From Gordionus sp. m RMFG-2023 (Eukaryota > Nematomorpha > Gordioida > Chordodea > Parachordodidae), in contig NC_088775.1 in assembly GCF_954871325.1 (NCBI RefSeq), forward strand, positions 10,331,561 through 10,395,560: DNA of 64,000 nucleotides, given 5' to 3'. Positions within the stretch are counted from its first letter, which is position 1. Each line of letters opens with the position of its first letter. The notes below the pieces were generated by a model. It saw only the letters and a program-made list of their open reading frames with translations. It was not told the DNA's origin and did not search any database. Shown here piece by piece: positions 26,501-36,046 of this stretch. A program made the translations under genes and the position numbers.

Positions 26501-27937
26501 CTATTGGGCAATTATTTTTTAATATATATTAACCCTAACTCAGATCTCTGACTATAAACCTAACCTCGTCGAAAATGCTTCAGAAATAATATGGTCCCAC
26601 CAGGGAAAGAAGAAATTTTTGATAGTGAAATATGGATCTTAATAGCTGCTCACTTACCAAAATATCTATAAAAGCCAACCGTCTATCATTTATATATTTA
26701 TTATGTCATCTTGCATGTGTACTGTATTGTCAGAACATTTGCAATTATATGTTTTATATAAATAATTTTCCGTTTTATATGTTTCGTTGCTACAATATTT
26801 ATTATGTTTTCTATAGCGAAAAGAAAGGTCACATAAAAAGATTCGTATTTTTAAAAAAGTAGTATAGAGAGATTTATTTATACTAACCCTTTCTAATAAT
26901 TTTATTACATTATTACAACATATTTTAAGTTTAAATATAAAAATTAATAATTTTAGACATATTTTTTTAAAATAATTGCATGTTAACACATGAATGAACG
27001 CGTTAATTAATAACTTTTAGGAAAAAGTACTTCCTAGATTGATATTGTTTATTATTCTTTAAAAATTTCAATTCCTACATCAAAAATTTAACTTTTTTAA
27101 AATGCCAATAATGAGTAATTTTTATGATTCTAAGGCTACGTCTTTGCAGGCAATTTCAAAAAAAATGTTTTTTATTAAAGCGCATTAAAACAAAGCACTA
27201 ATATTTGATAAGACACTCGCGTCTGTTTATATTGTTTACAAATTTTGTGAAAATAAAATGCAAGAATCTGAGCATTTTTAATTGCTAGCAAATACATAGG
27301 CTAAATGAACCTAAATTTATAACGGCTTTTTAAAAAAATGTATGCTTACATAGGTTTACTAAATCAGAGCTCATAAGATCTCTCATCAGCATGATAAATG
27401 TTTGTCATTGTCAACATTTTAATGGTTCACTTTCATACCACTTACTATCCAATATAGATTTTTTTTTCGTCATTATAACCCATTCTCATTTCTTTCTCTT
27501 TTCTAGGCGAAATACTTTGGGGTTACAGGTTCCAAAAGCTTATAACGTTCATACGAGAAGATGGGGACTACATGGTGGACTATTCCCGGTTCCATAACAC
27601 TATTCCGGTTAATATGCCCCGGTGCAGCGCGAGGATGCTCAAAGAGCTCCGAGACAAATTCCAACAAAAACGCAAGCTGGAAAAACTTTTGTCCCAACGG
27701 CGTATATCTTGTCCGGTTACCTCGACTTGTAACTGTCACCTTTTACACGTCAAAAACGAATTCAATTTGTTAAACGGCGAGCACTTTTCAAAAAAATTTG
27801 ACTCCGCCAGCAATAACAGCGAATGTTTTAATTGCAACGGTAAGGTCTCCCTTATGGTCACGCTCGAAGCTTACGATAAATTGAATACTCTCTTAAACGA
27901 CGTAAAACAAACCTTGCATCAAATCAAAGGATTTTAG
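15491..27937 (+). CDS. Inward-rectifier K+ channel (Kir), gene A, five exons
   Basis: Exons 15491-17556, 19119-19386, 19462-19675, 19915-20061 and 27507-27937 join in frame through GT-AG introns to 1041 residues. An in-frame TAA lies three codons before the ATG. Residues 1-580 are a hydrophilic extension with an acidic run near 233-255. The Kir part follows: slide region [10 protein letters not shown] near 582, TM1 about 623-649, filter TIGYG 685-689, TM2 about 700-724, PIP2-type basic motif SRPKKR 727-732, then the cytoplasmic beta domain ending [13 protein letters not shown]. Loop cysteine 697 and its partner in WKPCVKN are kept. The TM2 rectification position is Q715 and the cytoplasmic acidic site is D767. 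Known Kir channels are tetrameric membrane channels passing K+ inward and gated by PIP2. Most family members have 350-550 residues, so this one is about double. Function is inferred from the family. Confidence 0.93.
17705..17936. mobile_element. Short inverted-repeat element, CAGAGACCTGC family
   Basis: The left end reads AAGAGACCTGCATAGG and the right end GGCCAGCAGTTCTCTG, imperfect inverted copies with GC-rich GGACCGG and GGCCGAGCC segments inside. The target duplication is not clear. Non-coding. Confidence 0.5.
18306..18412. mobile_element. Left-end fragment of the CAGAGACCTGC family
   Basis: Begins CAGAGACCTGCATGCCC and carries the family's GGGCCGG and CCCGGTCC segments separated by A/T runs. 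No matching right end with GGTCTCTG is seen, so it looks truncated. A second left end of the same family starts at 18807 (CAGAGACCTGCCGGCC). Confidence 0.45.
19119..19386 (+). CDS. Kir gene A exon 2: TM2, PIP2 motif, start of cytoplasmic domain
   Basis: Completes Gly689 and encodes residues 690-778. It contains the extracellular EECPEA cysteine, TM2 with ITGAMIQGF, the basic SRPKKR motif and the first cytoplasmic strands ([19 protein letters not shown]). The donor is GTATTC after FRKK, phase 0, and the following intron is only 75 bp. Confidence 0.9.
19462..19675 (+). CDS. Kir gene A exon 3: cytoplasmic loop with insertion
   Basis: Encodes residues 779-849. Between the conserved FDSG (797-800) and DKIFLAWP (839-846) lie about 37 extra residues rich in Ser, Thr and Asn that Kir2.1 and copies B and C lack. 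The exon ends in phase 1 with the donor GTTAGT. Confidence 0.88.
19915..20061 (+). CDS. Kir gene A exon 4: cytoplasmic domain
   Basis: Encodes the end of V850 through P898, with SPFYDLS, the [11 protein letters not shown] strand and QARTSYLP. The frame needs the acceptor at TTTAAAG just before TCCATAGG, and this gives the family-like reading ILVHRMDS. Donor GTAAGT, phase 1. Confidence 0.88.
20388..20691. mobile_element. Short hAT-like element, CAGAGACCTGC family
   Basis: Ends CAGAGATCTGCA and TGCAGACCTCTG are inverted copies about 300 bp apart, with the family's AGTCCGGGC and GGGCCAGAC segments inside. The flanks TACTATAT and CTAGCTAT are only loosely alike, so the target duplication is uncertain. 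Confidence 0.6.
21607..21796. mobile_element. MITE of the GCGATGCGAAATTT family
   Basis: Closely resembles 56873-57099: both have TTTATAGT-AAG/GAGC near the left end, GCGATGCGAAATTT, AATxGGTATAATTT, GGAACGAA and a GCTGTGATTT-GC block in the same order. The ends are partly inverted copies. Non-coding. Confidence 0.55.
22610..22857 (-). mobile_element. tRNA-derived SINE, antisense in Kir intron
   Basis: On the minus strand the head (about 22785-22853) has a clear polymerase III A box (TGGCTTAGTCGG) and B box (GGTTCGAATCC) at tRNA-like spacing. The acceptor stem does not pair (GCGTCTG against CAAAGAT) and the anticodon loop is too long, so it is not a working tRNA gene. A body of about 170 bp follows, ending near CATTAAGCCCCGCCGACC. 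Likely a SINE copied by a LINE that I do not see here. Confidence 0.72.
23228..23434. mobile_element. hAT-like MITE, TAGTGTTGTTAAA family
   Basis: Ends TAGTGTTGTTAAACAGCTCG and CGAGCCATTGAACAACGCTA are inverted copies. The 8-bp flanks GACTTACC (23220-23227) and GATTTACC (23435-23442) match at 7 of 8. The interior carries AACTCAATATTTTA and CCTAAGCCTTGA, shared with the copies at 43644 and 58670. Confidence 0.8.
25087..25262. repeat. Two neighbouring short hairpins, GCGAATTCGC family
   Basis: Two imperfect palindromes about 70-80 bp long lie side by side. Each has GCG-rich arms (GCGCGAAGTTGCGG with CCGCCGCAAATTTGCGC, and AGCACGAATTCG with CGCGAATTCGCGCTAAC) around a TATACAAAATAxGC core. The same hairpin occurs at 61681 and in part at 56808. 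Confidence 0.65.
25563..25987. mobile_element. hAT-like MITE, TAGATGTGTACCGAT ends
   Basis: Ends TAGATGTGTACCGAT and ATCGGTACATCTCTA border 425 bp. The flanking octamers GTATACTC and TTATACTC match at 7 of 8. Inside are inverted CCGATATT and AATCGG words. No coding frame. Confidence 0.78.
27507..27937 (+). CDS. Kir gene A exon 5: end of the cytoplasmic domain and C-terminal tail
   Basis: Encodes residues 899-1041. It starts with the diagnostic Kir segment EILWGYRF and DYSRFHNT, then CSARMLKEL. The tail has a basic helical part and a Cys/His group (C967, C973, C975, H976, H979, C1005, C1008), then a leucine-rich helical end. The stop is TAG at 27935. A C-run microsatellite follows near 27990-28020. 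Confidence 0.92.
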
Positions 27938-29770
27938 AGGGAGAAAAAAGCGAGAAAAATATTTGGAGACTTAAATATGTAATTCAGATTTTAGTCCCCC
28001 CCCACCCCCCCCCCCACCCACCCATAGATGACTTCGGGTCCAAACAAAAAAAAATTCACATAATCTCAATTATTAATAAATAAATCAAATTTTATATTGA
28101 TATATTAATAATATTTTTTTAAAAATAAATTAATTATGAGCCATTTATTTTGCTCAACCAATTTATTGCATTGTTGAAGGATTTAAATATTTTTTTTTAA
28201 TGTATAGTAATAATAAAGGTCAAACATTTACTATTAATATTCAAAGGTCAACCTTTTTTTCTAATTGTTTATATAACGCGTTTATAAAAAACTTCGTCAT
28301 CTATCATTTATATTATAATTTATTTTTATTAGCAACCTAAATCCCGTTCCATCCACACCCTTTAAGGCTAGTGAGATTCGATCCGACACGATTTAACAGG
28401 TGAGCGAATTTTAAATAATCTTATAGTGGGATCAATTTTTCTTAATCAAAATCGATAATTCTTAGATTATTTATTGAATAGAATTAGATAAAATTCATAT
28501 TAATAAATTGATGAACAGATTTTAAAAATCGATCAGCTGTTTCTTGTGATCGGATCCGACTATAAATCTAGCCTTTTCCCAATAACACTTCCTACCTCTG
28601 TTTTTTTTAAATAGTCAAATTAAGGAGAATCTTACGTACATAGATTATAAATTATATTTACTCTTTTCTATAAAAAAAGAAGAATTAGCAATATTATTAT
28701 AATACTATTATAAATTCATTGTAAGCCGAATTCTTTAACCAACCATTTATAAATGTCATAATTTCGAGTCATTATTATCTTTTAGTCAAAATACCTAAAT
28801 TATCAAAATAATTATTTTATTTATTTTTTAATTAATAAAATATATTATATTTTACATCTTCTGCGTCTCCGCTTATTAGTAAAAAAAATCCTTTTTTTTG
28901 GATATTTATAATAAATCAAGAATGTGATGAATTTATTAATATGTAATAAATAGTATATATTTATTATGGCATTGACAATGCCTCTTTGCCCCACACAATC
29001 TTGTCTTTAAATATAAATAGCATTACATGTTTCTGGTAAATGTTCGTTTATCTTTTCAAAGCAGGGTTTAATCATTGTTTTTTTTAAGTTAAAATATCTA
29101 ATTTTTTAAAAAAAGAATACAATCATATAAATACTAAGATATCACGTTTTAAACATGAAAGTCAAACTTCTGGAAGCATTAACTGAAATTTAATCAATAA
29201 TTAGTAAATATTTAGGGCTTCAACCCATTTGGTAGATAGTTTAAGGTAAAAGTGAAGCTAATTATAAGCCAAATAAAAACTAATGTCACGCTTTAGGCTT
29301 AGTCTTATCTTATCTTATTTTAAATTGTAATTTATAAATAAATTTCATCTAAAAACAACTTAAAATTTTTTTCCCCCGATCCAAAATAATATTGAATCTT
29401 TCTACTTTTTAGATAAGCAAAACTGATTGATGAATTAGCAAGTATGAATCAGTTATTACAAATTAAGACACTCAGATTTTCAGTACTTCTATAAATTTAT
29501 CTGGCATTATGCCAGCCTTGATTTATTCTGTTTAACAAACGGATTTAAGAATTATAACACTTTCAAAAGTTTTAAAATTTCTTGCTTAAGACTGCATCGT
29601 AATTTTAGATTCATATGAAAATATAACTCGATCCAAAATATAATGATATAACTATTTTACTTCTATATCTACTAAATAAACTGAAAGGAACAAATAGTTA
29701 TTACAAAATACGATAAATTACTAAAATTCATGACGATTAAGAATCTAGAAGCACTAAGAGCAATTGTAAA
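27938..29770. other. Intergenic, 3' of Kir gene A
   Basis: After a C-rich microsatellite (about 27994-28022) the stretch is AT-rich. Around 29158-29255 it resembles part of the CAGTGGCGTAG element at 40967-41062 (shared words TTTCTGGAAGCA-like and CATTTGGTAGATAGTTT), so it is probably a decayed relative. I see no gene. Confidence 0.5.
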
Positions 29771-30059
29771 CAGGGACACGGAACGGAACTTTGAGTAAAT
29801 TTATGAACGGAACCGGAACATTCTTAAAAATAAATTCCTTGTTTATTTATATTGACACCACAAAGAACCAATATAAATGATAATCTTTTAGAAAATATAT
29901 TATTGCTTTGATGTAATAATTAATTCATTAAATAAAGATTAATTAAAATGTGTTGATTTAAAAAATATATTTAGATATTTTTCTAGGAAGGTTCCGAAAG
30001 CTTCAACGGAAAATTTTTTTTTAACGAGAACGCAAAAATATCCTTATTCCGGTTCCCTG
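29771..30059. mobile_element. Short element with CAGGGACACGGAAC ends
   Basis: Ends CAGGGACACGGAACGGAAC and TTCCGGTTCCCTG are inverted copies 289 bp apart, with GGAACCGGAAC repeated inside. The flanking octamers ATTGTAAA and ATTACAAT match only in part. The ends resemble the CAGGGACCGAACCG word at 44955. Confidence 0.6.
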
Positions 30060-30403
30060 ATTACAATAAAATTAATAATAATAATAATATCATCACTAAA
30101 AGAAATCAACTTTTTATCATACTTCACCACCCCTCTCCACCTCTTCTAGAACGAGTTCAAAAAATTGTGACAACTTGATGGAATCAAAACACTTAATTAT
30201 AAAGGGAAATTAAAAAATATATATATTTTTTATATTTCCAAGTCTCTAATCAGCATAAAAATTAGTATAGTTTGCTCAATATAAAAAATAAATCATTAAT
30301 AATTTTTGCTTAAAAAATAACCCTTGACACAAGCTTACTGTGCTTTAATTTTATTTATTGAAAATCAAGTATTCCTTAAAATGCTTATAAATTTCAAATA
30401 AAT

Positions 30404-30677
30404 CAGAAACCTATACCATTTACACGGTACGGTCCGAATCTTTTTTAAAACTATTTTTCGGCCCGGCCTGGCCCATGTTTTATATTTTCAAGCCTGGCCT
30501 AAATTTTTTTTAAATATATTTGTTTTTAATTTTAATAGATAGTAATAACGATTTAAATATACCACCCGGCCATGTATTTTTTTAAAAATATTTTTAGGCT
30601 CGGTACGGGTGTTTGAAAAAAATTAAATACAGCTCGACCCGTATACCCGGGTTTAAGGTAGGGCCTGCAGGTCTTTG
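30404..30677. mobile_element. hAT-like MITE, CAGAGACCTGC family, with perfect 8-bp duplication
   Basis: Left end CAGAAACCTATACC, right end GGGCCTGCAGGTCTTTG. The octamer AAATAAAT flanks both sides exactly (30396-30403 and 30678-30685). The interior has the family's GGCCCGGCCTGG and CCCGTATACCCGGG segments. Confidence 0.78.
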
Positions 30678-31770
30678 AAATAAATATAAAGAAAATAGAA
30701 TTTACTTGATATCCGCTTACCCTACCCTTGGTTTTCATGTTACATTAATTATTCAAAAAAAAATTAATATAAAAAATACATTATTATTGTTAATTTTGAA
30801 AGTAACTAATTTTTAAATCATAAGGAAAATAGAAAGGTGTTTAAAAAAATGTCACCTTAAGTATAATACCCGCCCACTATGTTATGATCACTAAAATGAG
30901 ATATGCAACAGAAATATAAAAAAGGTTTTTTAGGCCAATTACAAGATTGGACGTCTAAAAATAACTAATTTAAAAGAGGATAGATTTTACGAAATAATTC
31001 TAAAAAATCTACGTGTCTCTTCTTCTAAAATATTATTTGATGGGATTTCTGTGATTGAGAAACTAGTTACTTAATCAACGAAGATTACAGCATATTCTTT
31101 CTATATAATAAAATAATTATTTAAATATTGTTTGCATCATACTATTTCTTACAACCTGAGAAGAAACCGTTTTTAGCAATTTTCAATAGAATAAATTGGG
31201 CCTTAATTAAATTAGACAAGAGCGATGGGAGAACACATCAGGAAAAAATAAAATTTGGGTCAATACGAAATATGATCATAATGACATAAGCAGAAACCTT
31301 CCATCTAAATGCTTATAAATAACCATGAAGTTTCTATATTCAGCCTCTGCATGGTGGTTGATGAATACTTCCTTGCTAAACCTACTCTCAATAAATTTTT
31401 AAAAAAAACGCTGCCTTCGCTCATTATACTCATCCAGCCATTGTATTAATCAACAAAAACAATTTGAAAAAACCCTCAGTATATTATTTAGATATGTCCG
31501 GATCTTCCATATTTGAAACTGGTCAGTTCTTTTAATGTAACCGGTTCTTGACCATATAAAATATATAAAGGCATTTGCAACACAAAAAAATTATTTCTAG
31601 ATGAATAGAGATTTGAATACTCTCGATTAATTTTATTTGTTCTATAGTTGAAGATATATTACTAATAATTTTAAATACATTTTTATTGGATTAAATATAC
31701 ATTCTAAGTATAGGAGAGTTAATCAATATAATTTTTATAAAATTTGATATCGATTTGGTGGAGTTGGGAT

Positions 31771-32143
31771 CATAGGCGTAGCCAAAAATGAGGTAAGAGG
31801 AAATTCCCCCTTCGGAAATTTGCATGTTCTTGTAATTAAGCTAATAAAAATTTCCCCCTATATACCCTCCACCCCCTCTCCCTCAAAATACAATATATCA
31901 CTGAAAAGAAGAATTGGAAATAAATATTAGTAAAAGTTGATTTTAAAAAACGACTGTACTTCAAAATTTATAGAAAATAGCTATATCACAATTAAAAAGG
32001 TGAATATCTAAAATTATTTTATAAAAACATAATATAGCCAAAGACCTATAATAAGTAGATCTAATGACGTCAATAAAATTTGGCAAATCCTACCTATTAA
32101 TGCCCCACCTCACTTCTTTACCCAAACCCTGGTTACATCTATG
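31771..32143. mobile_element. hAT-like MITE, CATAGGCGTAGCC family
   Basis: Ends CATAGGCGTAGCCA and TGGTTACATCTATG border 373 bp. The flanking octamers GTTGGGAT and GTTGGGGT match at 7 of 8. It is a shorter relative of the element at 12399-13564. Non-coding. Confidence 0.78.
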
Positions 32144-32151
32144 GTTGGGGT

Positions 32152-33353
32152 AATTTTAAAATATATAGGTAAGAAAAAACTAATAAACCACGATAATCAA
32201 CTGTTTGTTACTAACATAACAACAGCATAATCAAAAAATTATCCCAAGCTTGTATAAAATCAAAAATGTTATTTGATGAGTGAATGATTTAAAATTTTAT
32301 TTTGCCCGTATTCTACAAATTGTTTATATTTCCACCTAAATATTATTTTTAATTTGAGGGATAAAATATGGTAAAAAGAATTTTAATAAAATATTTTTCT
32401 ATTTTAATATCTTAAAATCATTGATAGATAACTTTTCAACCCAGTTTAATTTGACATGGCTTGATTTTTAGATTACGAAGTTTATTTGTTATTCCCCAAA
32501 AATGATTTGGACATTGTTAGATGAAGGGTAAGACCAAATCCCTTTTTTGCAGGGAGGGGTGAGGGAGATAATTAGTTTTTCTTGGAGGTTTGCCCCTCCC
32601 CCTCTAACAAATTCCCTGTCGAATAGATACGGAACACTTCACATAGTATAATGGTACGTATGTGATTTCCTAAGGCCAAAGGTTCATTCTATTTTTCAAA
32701 TAATATAATTAATAGTGGTCAATATCAAGATATGCTTAATGTATTACAAATCCACTCGGGATATTATTAGGGCATAAATTATCCTTTATAGCAAATAGCA
32801 AGATCGATCTCATTGCAATACCTCAAACATTTGGGGTTTACTCAAATGATAGCAGTGAACCTTAAAAAAAGATTTCAGAATGTGTATAAGAATCTTATGG
32901 TACAAATATATTTTTGATTAGAGTTACTTTATTAAATTATATGCCATATTTTAATATTTTATTGAATATAAAAATTTTATAATTTTATATTGCTAATGCT
33001 ATTTTATAATAATGAAAATTTTTTTTTAAAAAAAAATTGGGTGTTCAATATTATTTTTTAAATTAAGGTAATTAAGCTTAAAATAAATATGAGTGGGCGT
33101 AGCCGGAGTTTAAACGATAATATATTTAAATACTTTATAAAAATAATATTCTCCATGATGTAAAGATAAAACAATGTTTTATCTATAATTAATTCCTCCC
33201 AATCATGATGCTTTTGGGGAGGGTAAATCCATTTCTATATTAATATTATTTAAAAAGTTTAATATTATCTAAAAAAGTTTATTATAATTTAAAAGGGTTA
33301 ATAAAAAATATATTTATCAATAATAAAAAAATACACCCATTCAATTTTTTCTT
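32152..33353. other. Intergenic, upstream of Kir copy B
   Basis: AT-rich with no gene. The last 150 bp are similar to the 5' flank of gene C: the word TTTTGGGGAGGGTAAAT near 33213 corresponds to TTTGGGGGAAGGTAAAT near 52733. The duplication therefore took at least part of the 5' flank along. Confidence 0.6.
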
Positions 33354-33428
33354 TTAATTTTTTTTAAAAATAACTCTTTTTATCAAACATTTGAAAATAA
33401 CAAGCAAACATCCAGTGAAGATCTTGAA

Positions 33429-34563
33429 ATGCAATCTCCAAATCAAGAAATTAGCTTAGCTAAATCTGTTCCTAAAACTAAATCTAAACGAAAGAGATTG
33501 TTTTTTCACTCGGAGAGAAATAAAAGCTTGAGAGGTATATATCGCCGCGATTATGCCTCACCAGGTAGCAAATCAACACCTACAGTCTTAGAAAACATGT
33601 TACCCATGACACCAGTCAAACAAAGAAATAGGATGAAAATATTTCAAAGACCGGACACCCTACATTCTCAAAGCTTAAAAAAATCTTCTAATGATTTTTA
33701 TGCCGAAATGGAAGAGTTGCTTCCCAAGAAAATTCGCAAAAGGCTCGTTAACAAATCCGGAACTTGCAACGTTATCTATTCACACATACCCAAAGTGAAT
33801 AAACACTTTTTGACAGATATTTATACTACTTTGTTAGACAGCAAATGGCTTTGGTCCGTGGCCATTTTTACAGCCGGTTTCCTTGGAAGTTGGCTATGCT
33901 TCTCCTTTATTTGGTGGCTTATCCTTTTTTCCCACGACGATTTCGATAACATATCTAACCCGAATTGGAAACCCTGTATCAAAAACATAGAATCATTTGC
34001 CGGCGTTTTCTTATTTACGGTAGAGACCCAACATACCATAGGGTATGGATACAGATACCCAACGGAAGAATGTCCCGAAGCTATAATAGTTTTTATTATT
34101 CAATGCATAACAGGGGCCGTCATACAGGGATATATAACGGGCATGATGTTTGCCAAGCTTTGTCGACCTAATAAAAGAGCTGCTACTCTCATGTTTAGCA
34201 AAAAAGCCGTCATATGTACCCGTGATGGTCAACTATGTTTATGCATACGAATCGGTGACATGAGGACGTCCCACATGATAGGAGCACACACCAAGTCTTA
34301 CATGTTCAGAAAGAAAATAACTCAGGAAGGTGAAATCATTCACCTCAAGCCCTATGTAATTCAAGTTGGAACAAATCCTCCAGATGACAATGTTTTTCTG
34401 GTATGGCCAGTAATAGTTAGTCACATTATTGATAATCAATCACCCTTTTACGACATGGGAGCCTTAGAGTTGAGTAACATAAATTTTGAAATGGTATTCA
34501 TATTTGAAGGAATAATAGAAGCCACGGGAGCCACAATGCAAGCCAGGACTTCTTATTTACCTC
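33429..34563 (+). CDS. Open first exon of Kir copy B
   Basis: This 378-codon stretch has no stop and keeps every structural landmark of the channel: disulfide cysteines in WKPCIKN and [15 protein letters not shown], and RTSYLP. That it stays open over 1.1 kb means the loss of the start and last exon is recent, or that a shortened product is still made. As it stands a product would lack the final EILWGYRF segment, which in Kir channels is part of the cytoplasmic fold. Confidence 0.8.
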
Positions 34564-35432
34564 GTATGGCATTTATAATTCTATGCTCATACTCTATTAC
34601 ATATTTGTTATTAATAATGAGTGGGCTCAAATATGAAATTTTATTATAATCACTTCATTTTTATCTAAGCACAATGCACAAATCATTCATTATACAAATA
34701 GCCTTGCCATTCATATGAGGTAAGCATTTACAAATAATACAATTTATTAAATTAAGAGATAGGGTTATAAATCTTTAATTTTATTGGTAATATAAAAACA
34801 GACAAGTTTTCTCAATTTTTAAGAATTAATACAGTAAGGGCCTAAAAAATACAATAGTCCCCATTTATCACACACATAAATATGTACCTAGGTGATCTGA
34901 CCACGTAATGTCACGTACTTTTGAAGCTAACCAATGAACCTCTAATTTTCGAAGACTTAAACAATTAAGGAGATTGGGTGTCTTAAGGAAACGTTGTTTT
35001 ACATTCTTTATAGCTCTAAAAAGAGTCACTCGTTTATAAAATAAAATTTCTATTTTTAAAGAATATATGGAATTTAATATTCTTAGAAAAAATAAAAAAT
35101 TTAGTAAAGTCATTTTCCAGAAAAGTGAGATCAGATATACTACAATTTGATAAAAATTAACTCAAGACTCTCAAAATCTTTATTTTTCAAAAAACTAGCT
35201 AGATTGGTGCTTCCATTGTGTTGGACCCTAGCATGGCTCGTTTGAATAATTTTCTCTAACATAATTATCAAATTGCATGAATGTATGTTAGCTAGGCCCT
35301 CCTATTTATCAGTTAACAATCTCTTTTTCCAATAATGGAACTCAAACTTAATTTTTTTTTCTCTTACAAAATTAAGGATTGAATTTCCTATATTTTTATA
35401 TTTTTCCCAAATTTGTCTAAATATACAAAAGC
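34564..35432 (+). other. Former intron of Kir copy B
   Basis: It begins at the donor GTATGG identical to that of gene C. The acceptor side is too diverged to place exactly. AT-rich; no other feature is visible. Confidence 0.5.
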
Positions 35433-35779
35433 ATAGCCCATCAATTATATTCGATTTCTTTCATATCAGTCAGCATACAATGTAGTTCTAAGACTTTGGA
35501 ATTTTTAAGAGAGACATTTTTTTGAATAGGATAAAAAATTTAGGGAATACAAGAAAACCATCGAGGGAAAAGAAAATAAAGCTCGATACATCAAAATTAA
35601 TGATGCTATTCAATACAATATACAGATTAGATAAGTTGAAGGCTCATAATATAGCCAACCTTGTCATGGATTCTGAATAATCTTCCATAATTTGAACAAA
35701 ATTTTGAATCCCAATCAAATTCCTATTAAATACTATTGGAAAATGTGTTGATAAATTGGGCAACTGCTTTGAAAAATGG

Positions 35780-36030
35780 GCAGATTTTTAATTATTTGTT
35801 CATTTGCGTAAGACCTCTATAAAGTAGGAATTTATTGCATTAATTCGCTTATATTTTTAATAAATTGAGATTATTAAATTTCTAACTTATACTCAAAGAG
35901 AATGTGGTAAAAGATTTAATATTTCTAATGAAACTGTTAAAAATATTCATAAAAAGAAGACATTATCAAACGCCCTTAAAATAAAACATATTGGGCCAAA
36001 TAAACAAACAAAAATAGATACCTTATTTTA
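35780..36030 (+). mobile_element. Possible fragment of a Tc1/pogo-type transposase helix-turn-helix
   Basis: A short frame at 35893-36029 reads TQRECGKRFNISNETVKNIH, then KKKTLSNALK, which resembles the N-terminal helix-turn-helix of pogo/Tigger-type transposases. No catalytic domain is nearby, so this is at best a relic. Confidence 0.35.
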
Positions 36031-36046
36031 ATTCATAAATTAATTT

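Larger units (their letters stand above)
20062..27506 (+). other. Kir gene A intron 4 (7.4 kb)
   Basis: It runs from GTAAGT to TTTTCTAG. This is the one intron shared with genes B and C, at the same codon and phase. It holds several hAT-like MITEs, a SINE and small hairpins, listed separately. The rest is AT-rich with no supported gene. The open frames near 24613 and 26632 are low-complexity. Confidence 0.85.
33354..35655 (+). pseudogene. Kir copy B: open first exon, lost start, decayed last exon
   Basis: Codes for a Kir core very close to gene C. Exon 1 is open to 34563, with TM1, filter TIGYG (203-207 counted from the Met at 33429), TM2, basic motif CRPNKR and cytoplasmic domain to SYLP, then the donor GTATGG. 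The position of gene C's start reads TTA ATT (33354-33359) instead of ATG AGA, while the next 18 codons still align, so translation could start only at 33429. The last exon survives as a decayed copy at about 35433-35655. It is similar to gene C around CAGTCAGCATAC and GATTAGATAAGTTGAAGG, but has at least two frame shifts and a TGA at 35523. Reading on past the donor would add about 28 intron-coded residues. In the core, R171 of gene C is L141 here and K278 is N248. It could still be transcribed. Confidence 0.8.

Noticed and set aside
26632-26862. Small membrane protein in Kir intron 4
   Set aside because: It is hydrophobic only because the DNA is T-rich. There is no recognisable motif, and an overlapping frame on the other strand looks equally good.
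34564-34649. 28-residue C-terminal tail of Kir copy B as a real end
   Set aside because: It is read from the intron after a donor identical to gene C's, and differs from the short read-through of gene C at the same place, so it has no sign of selection.
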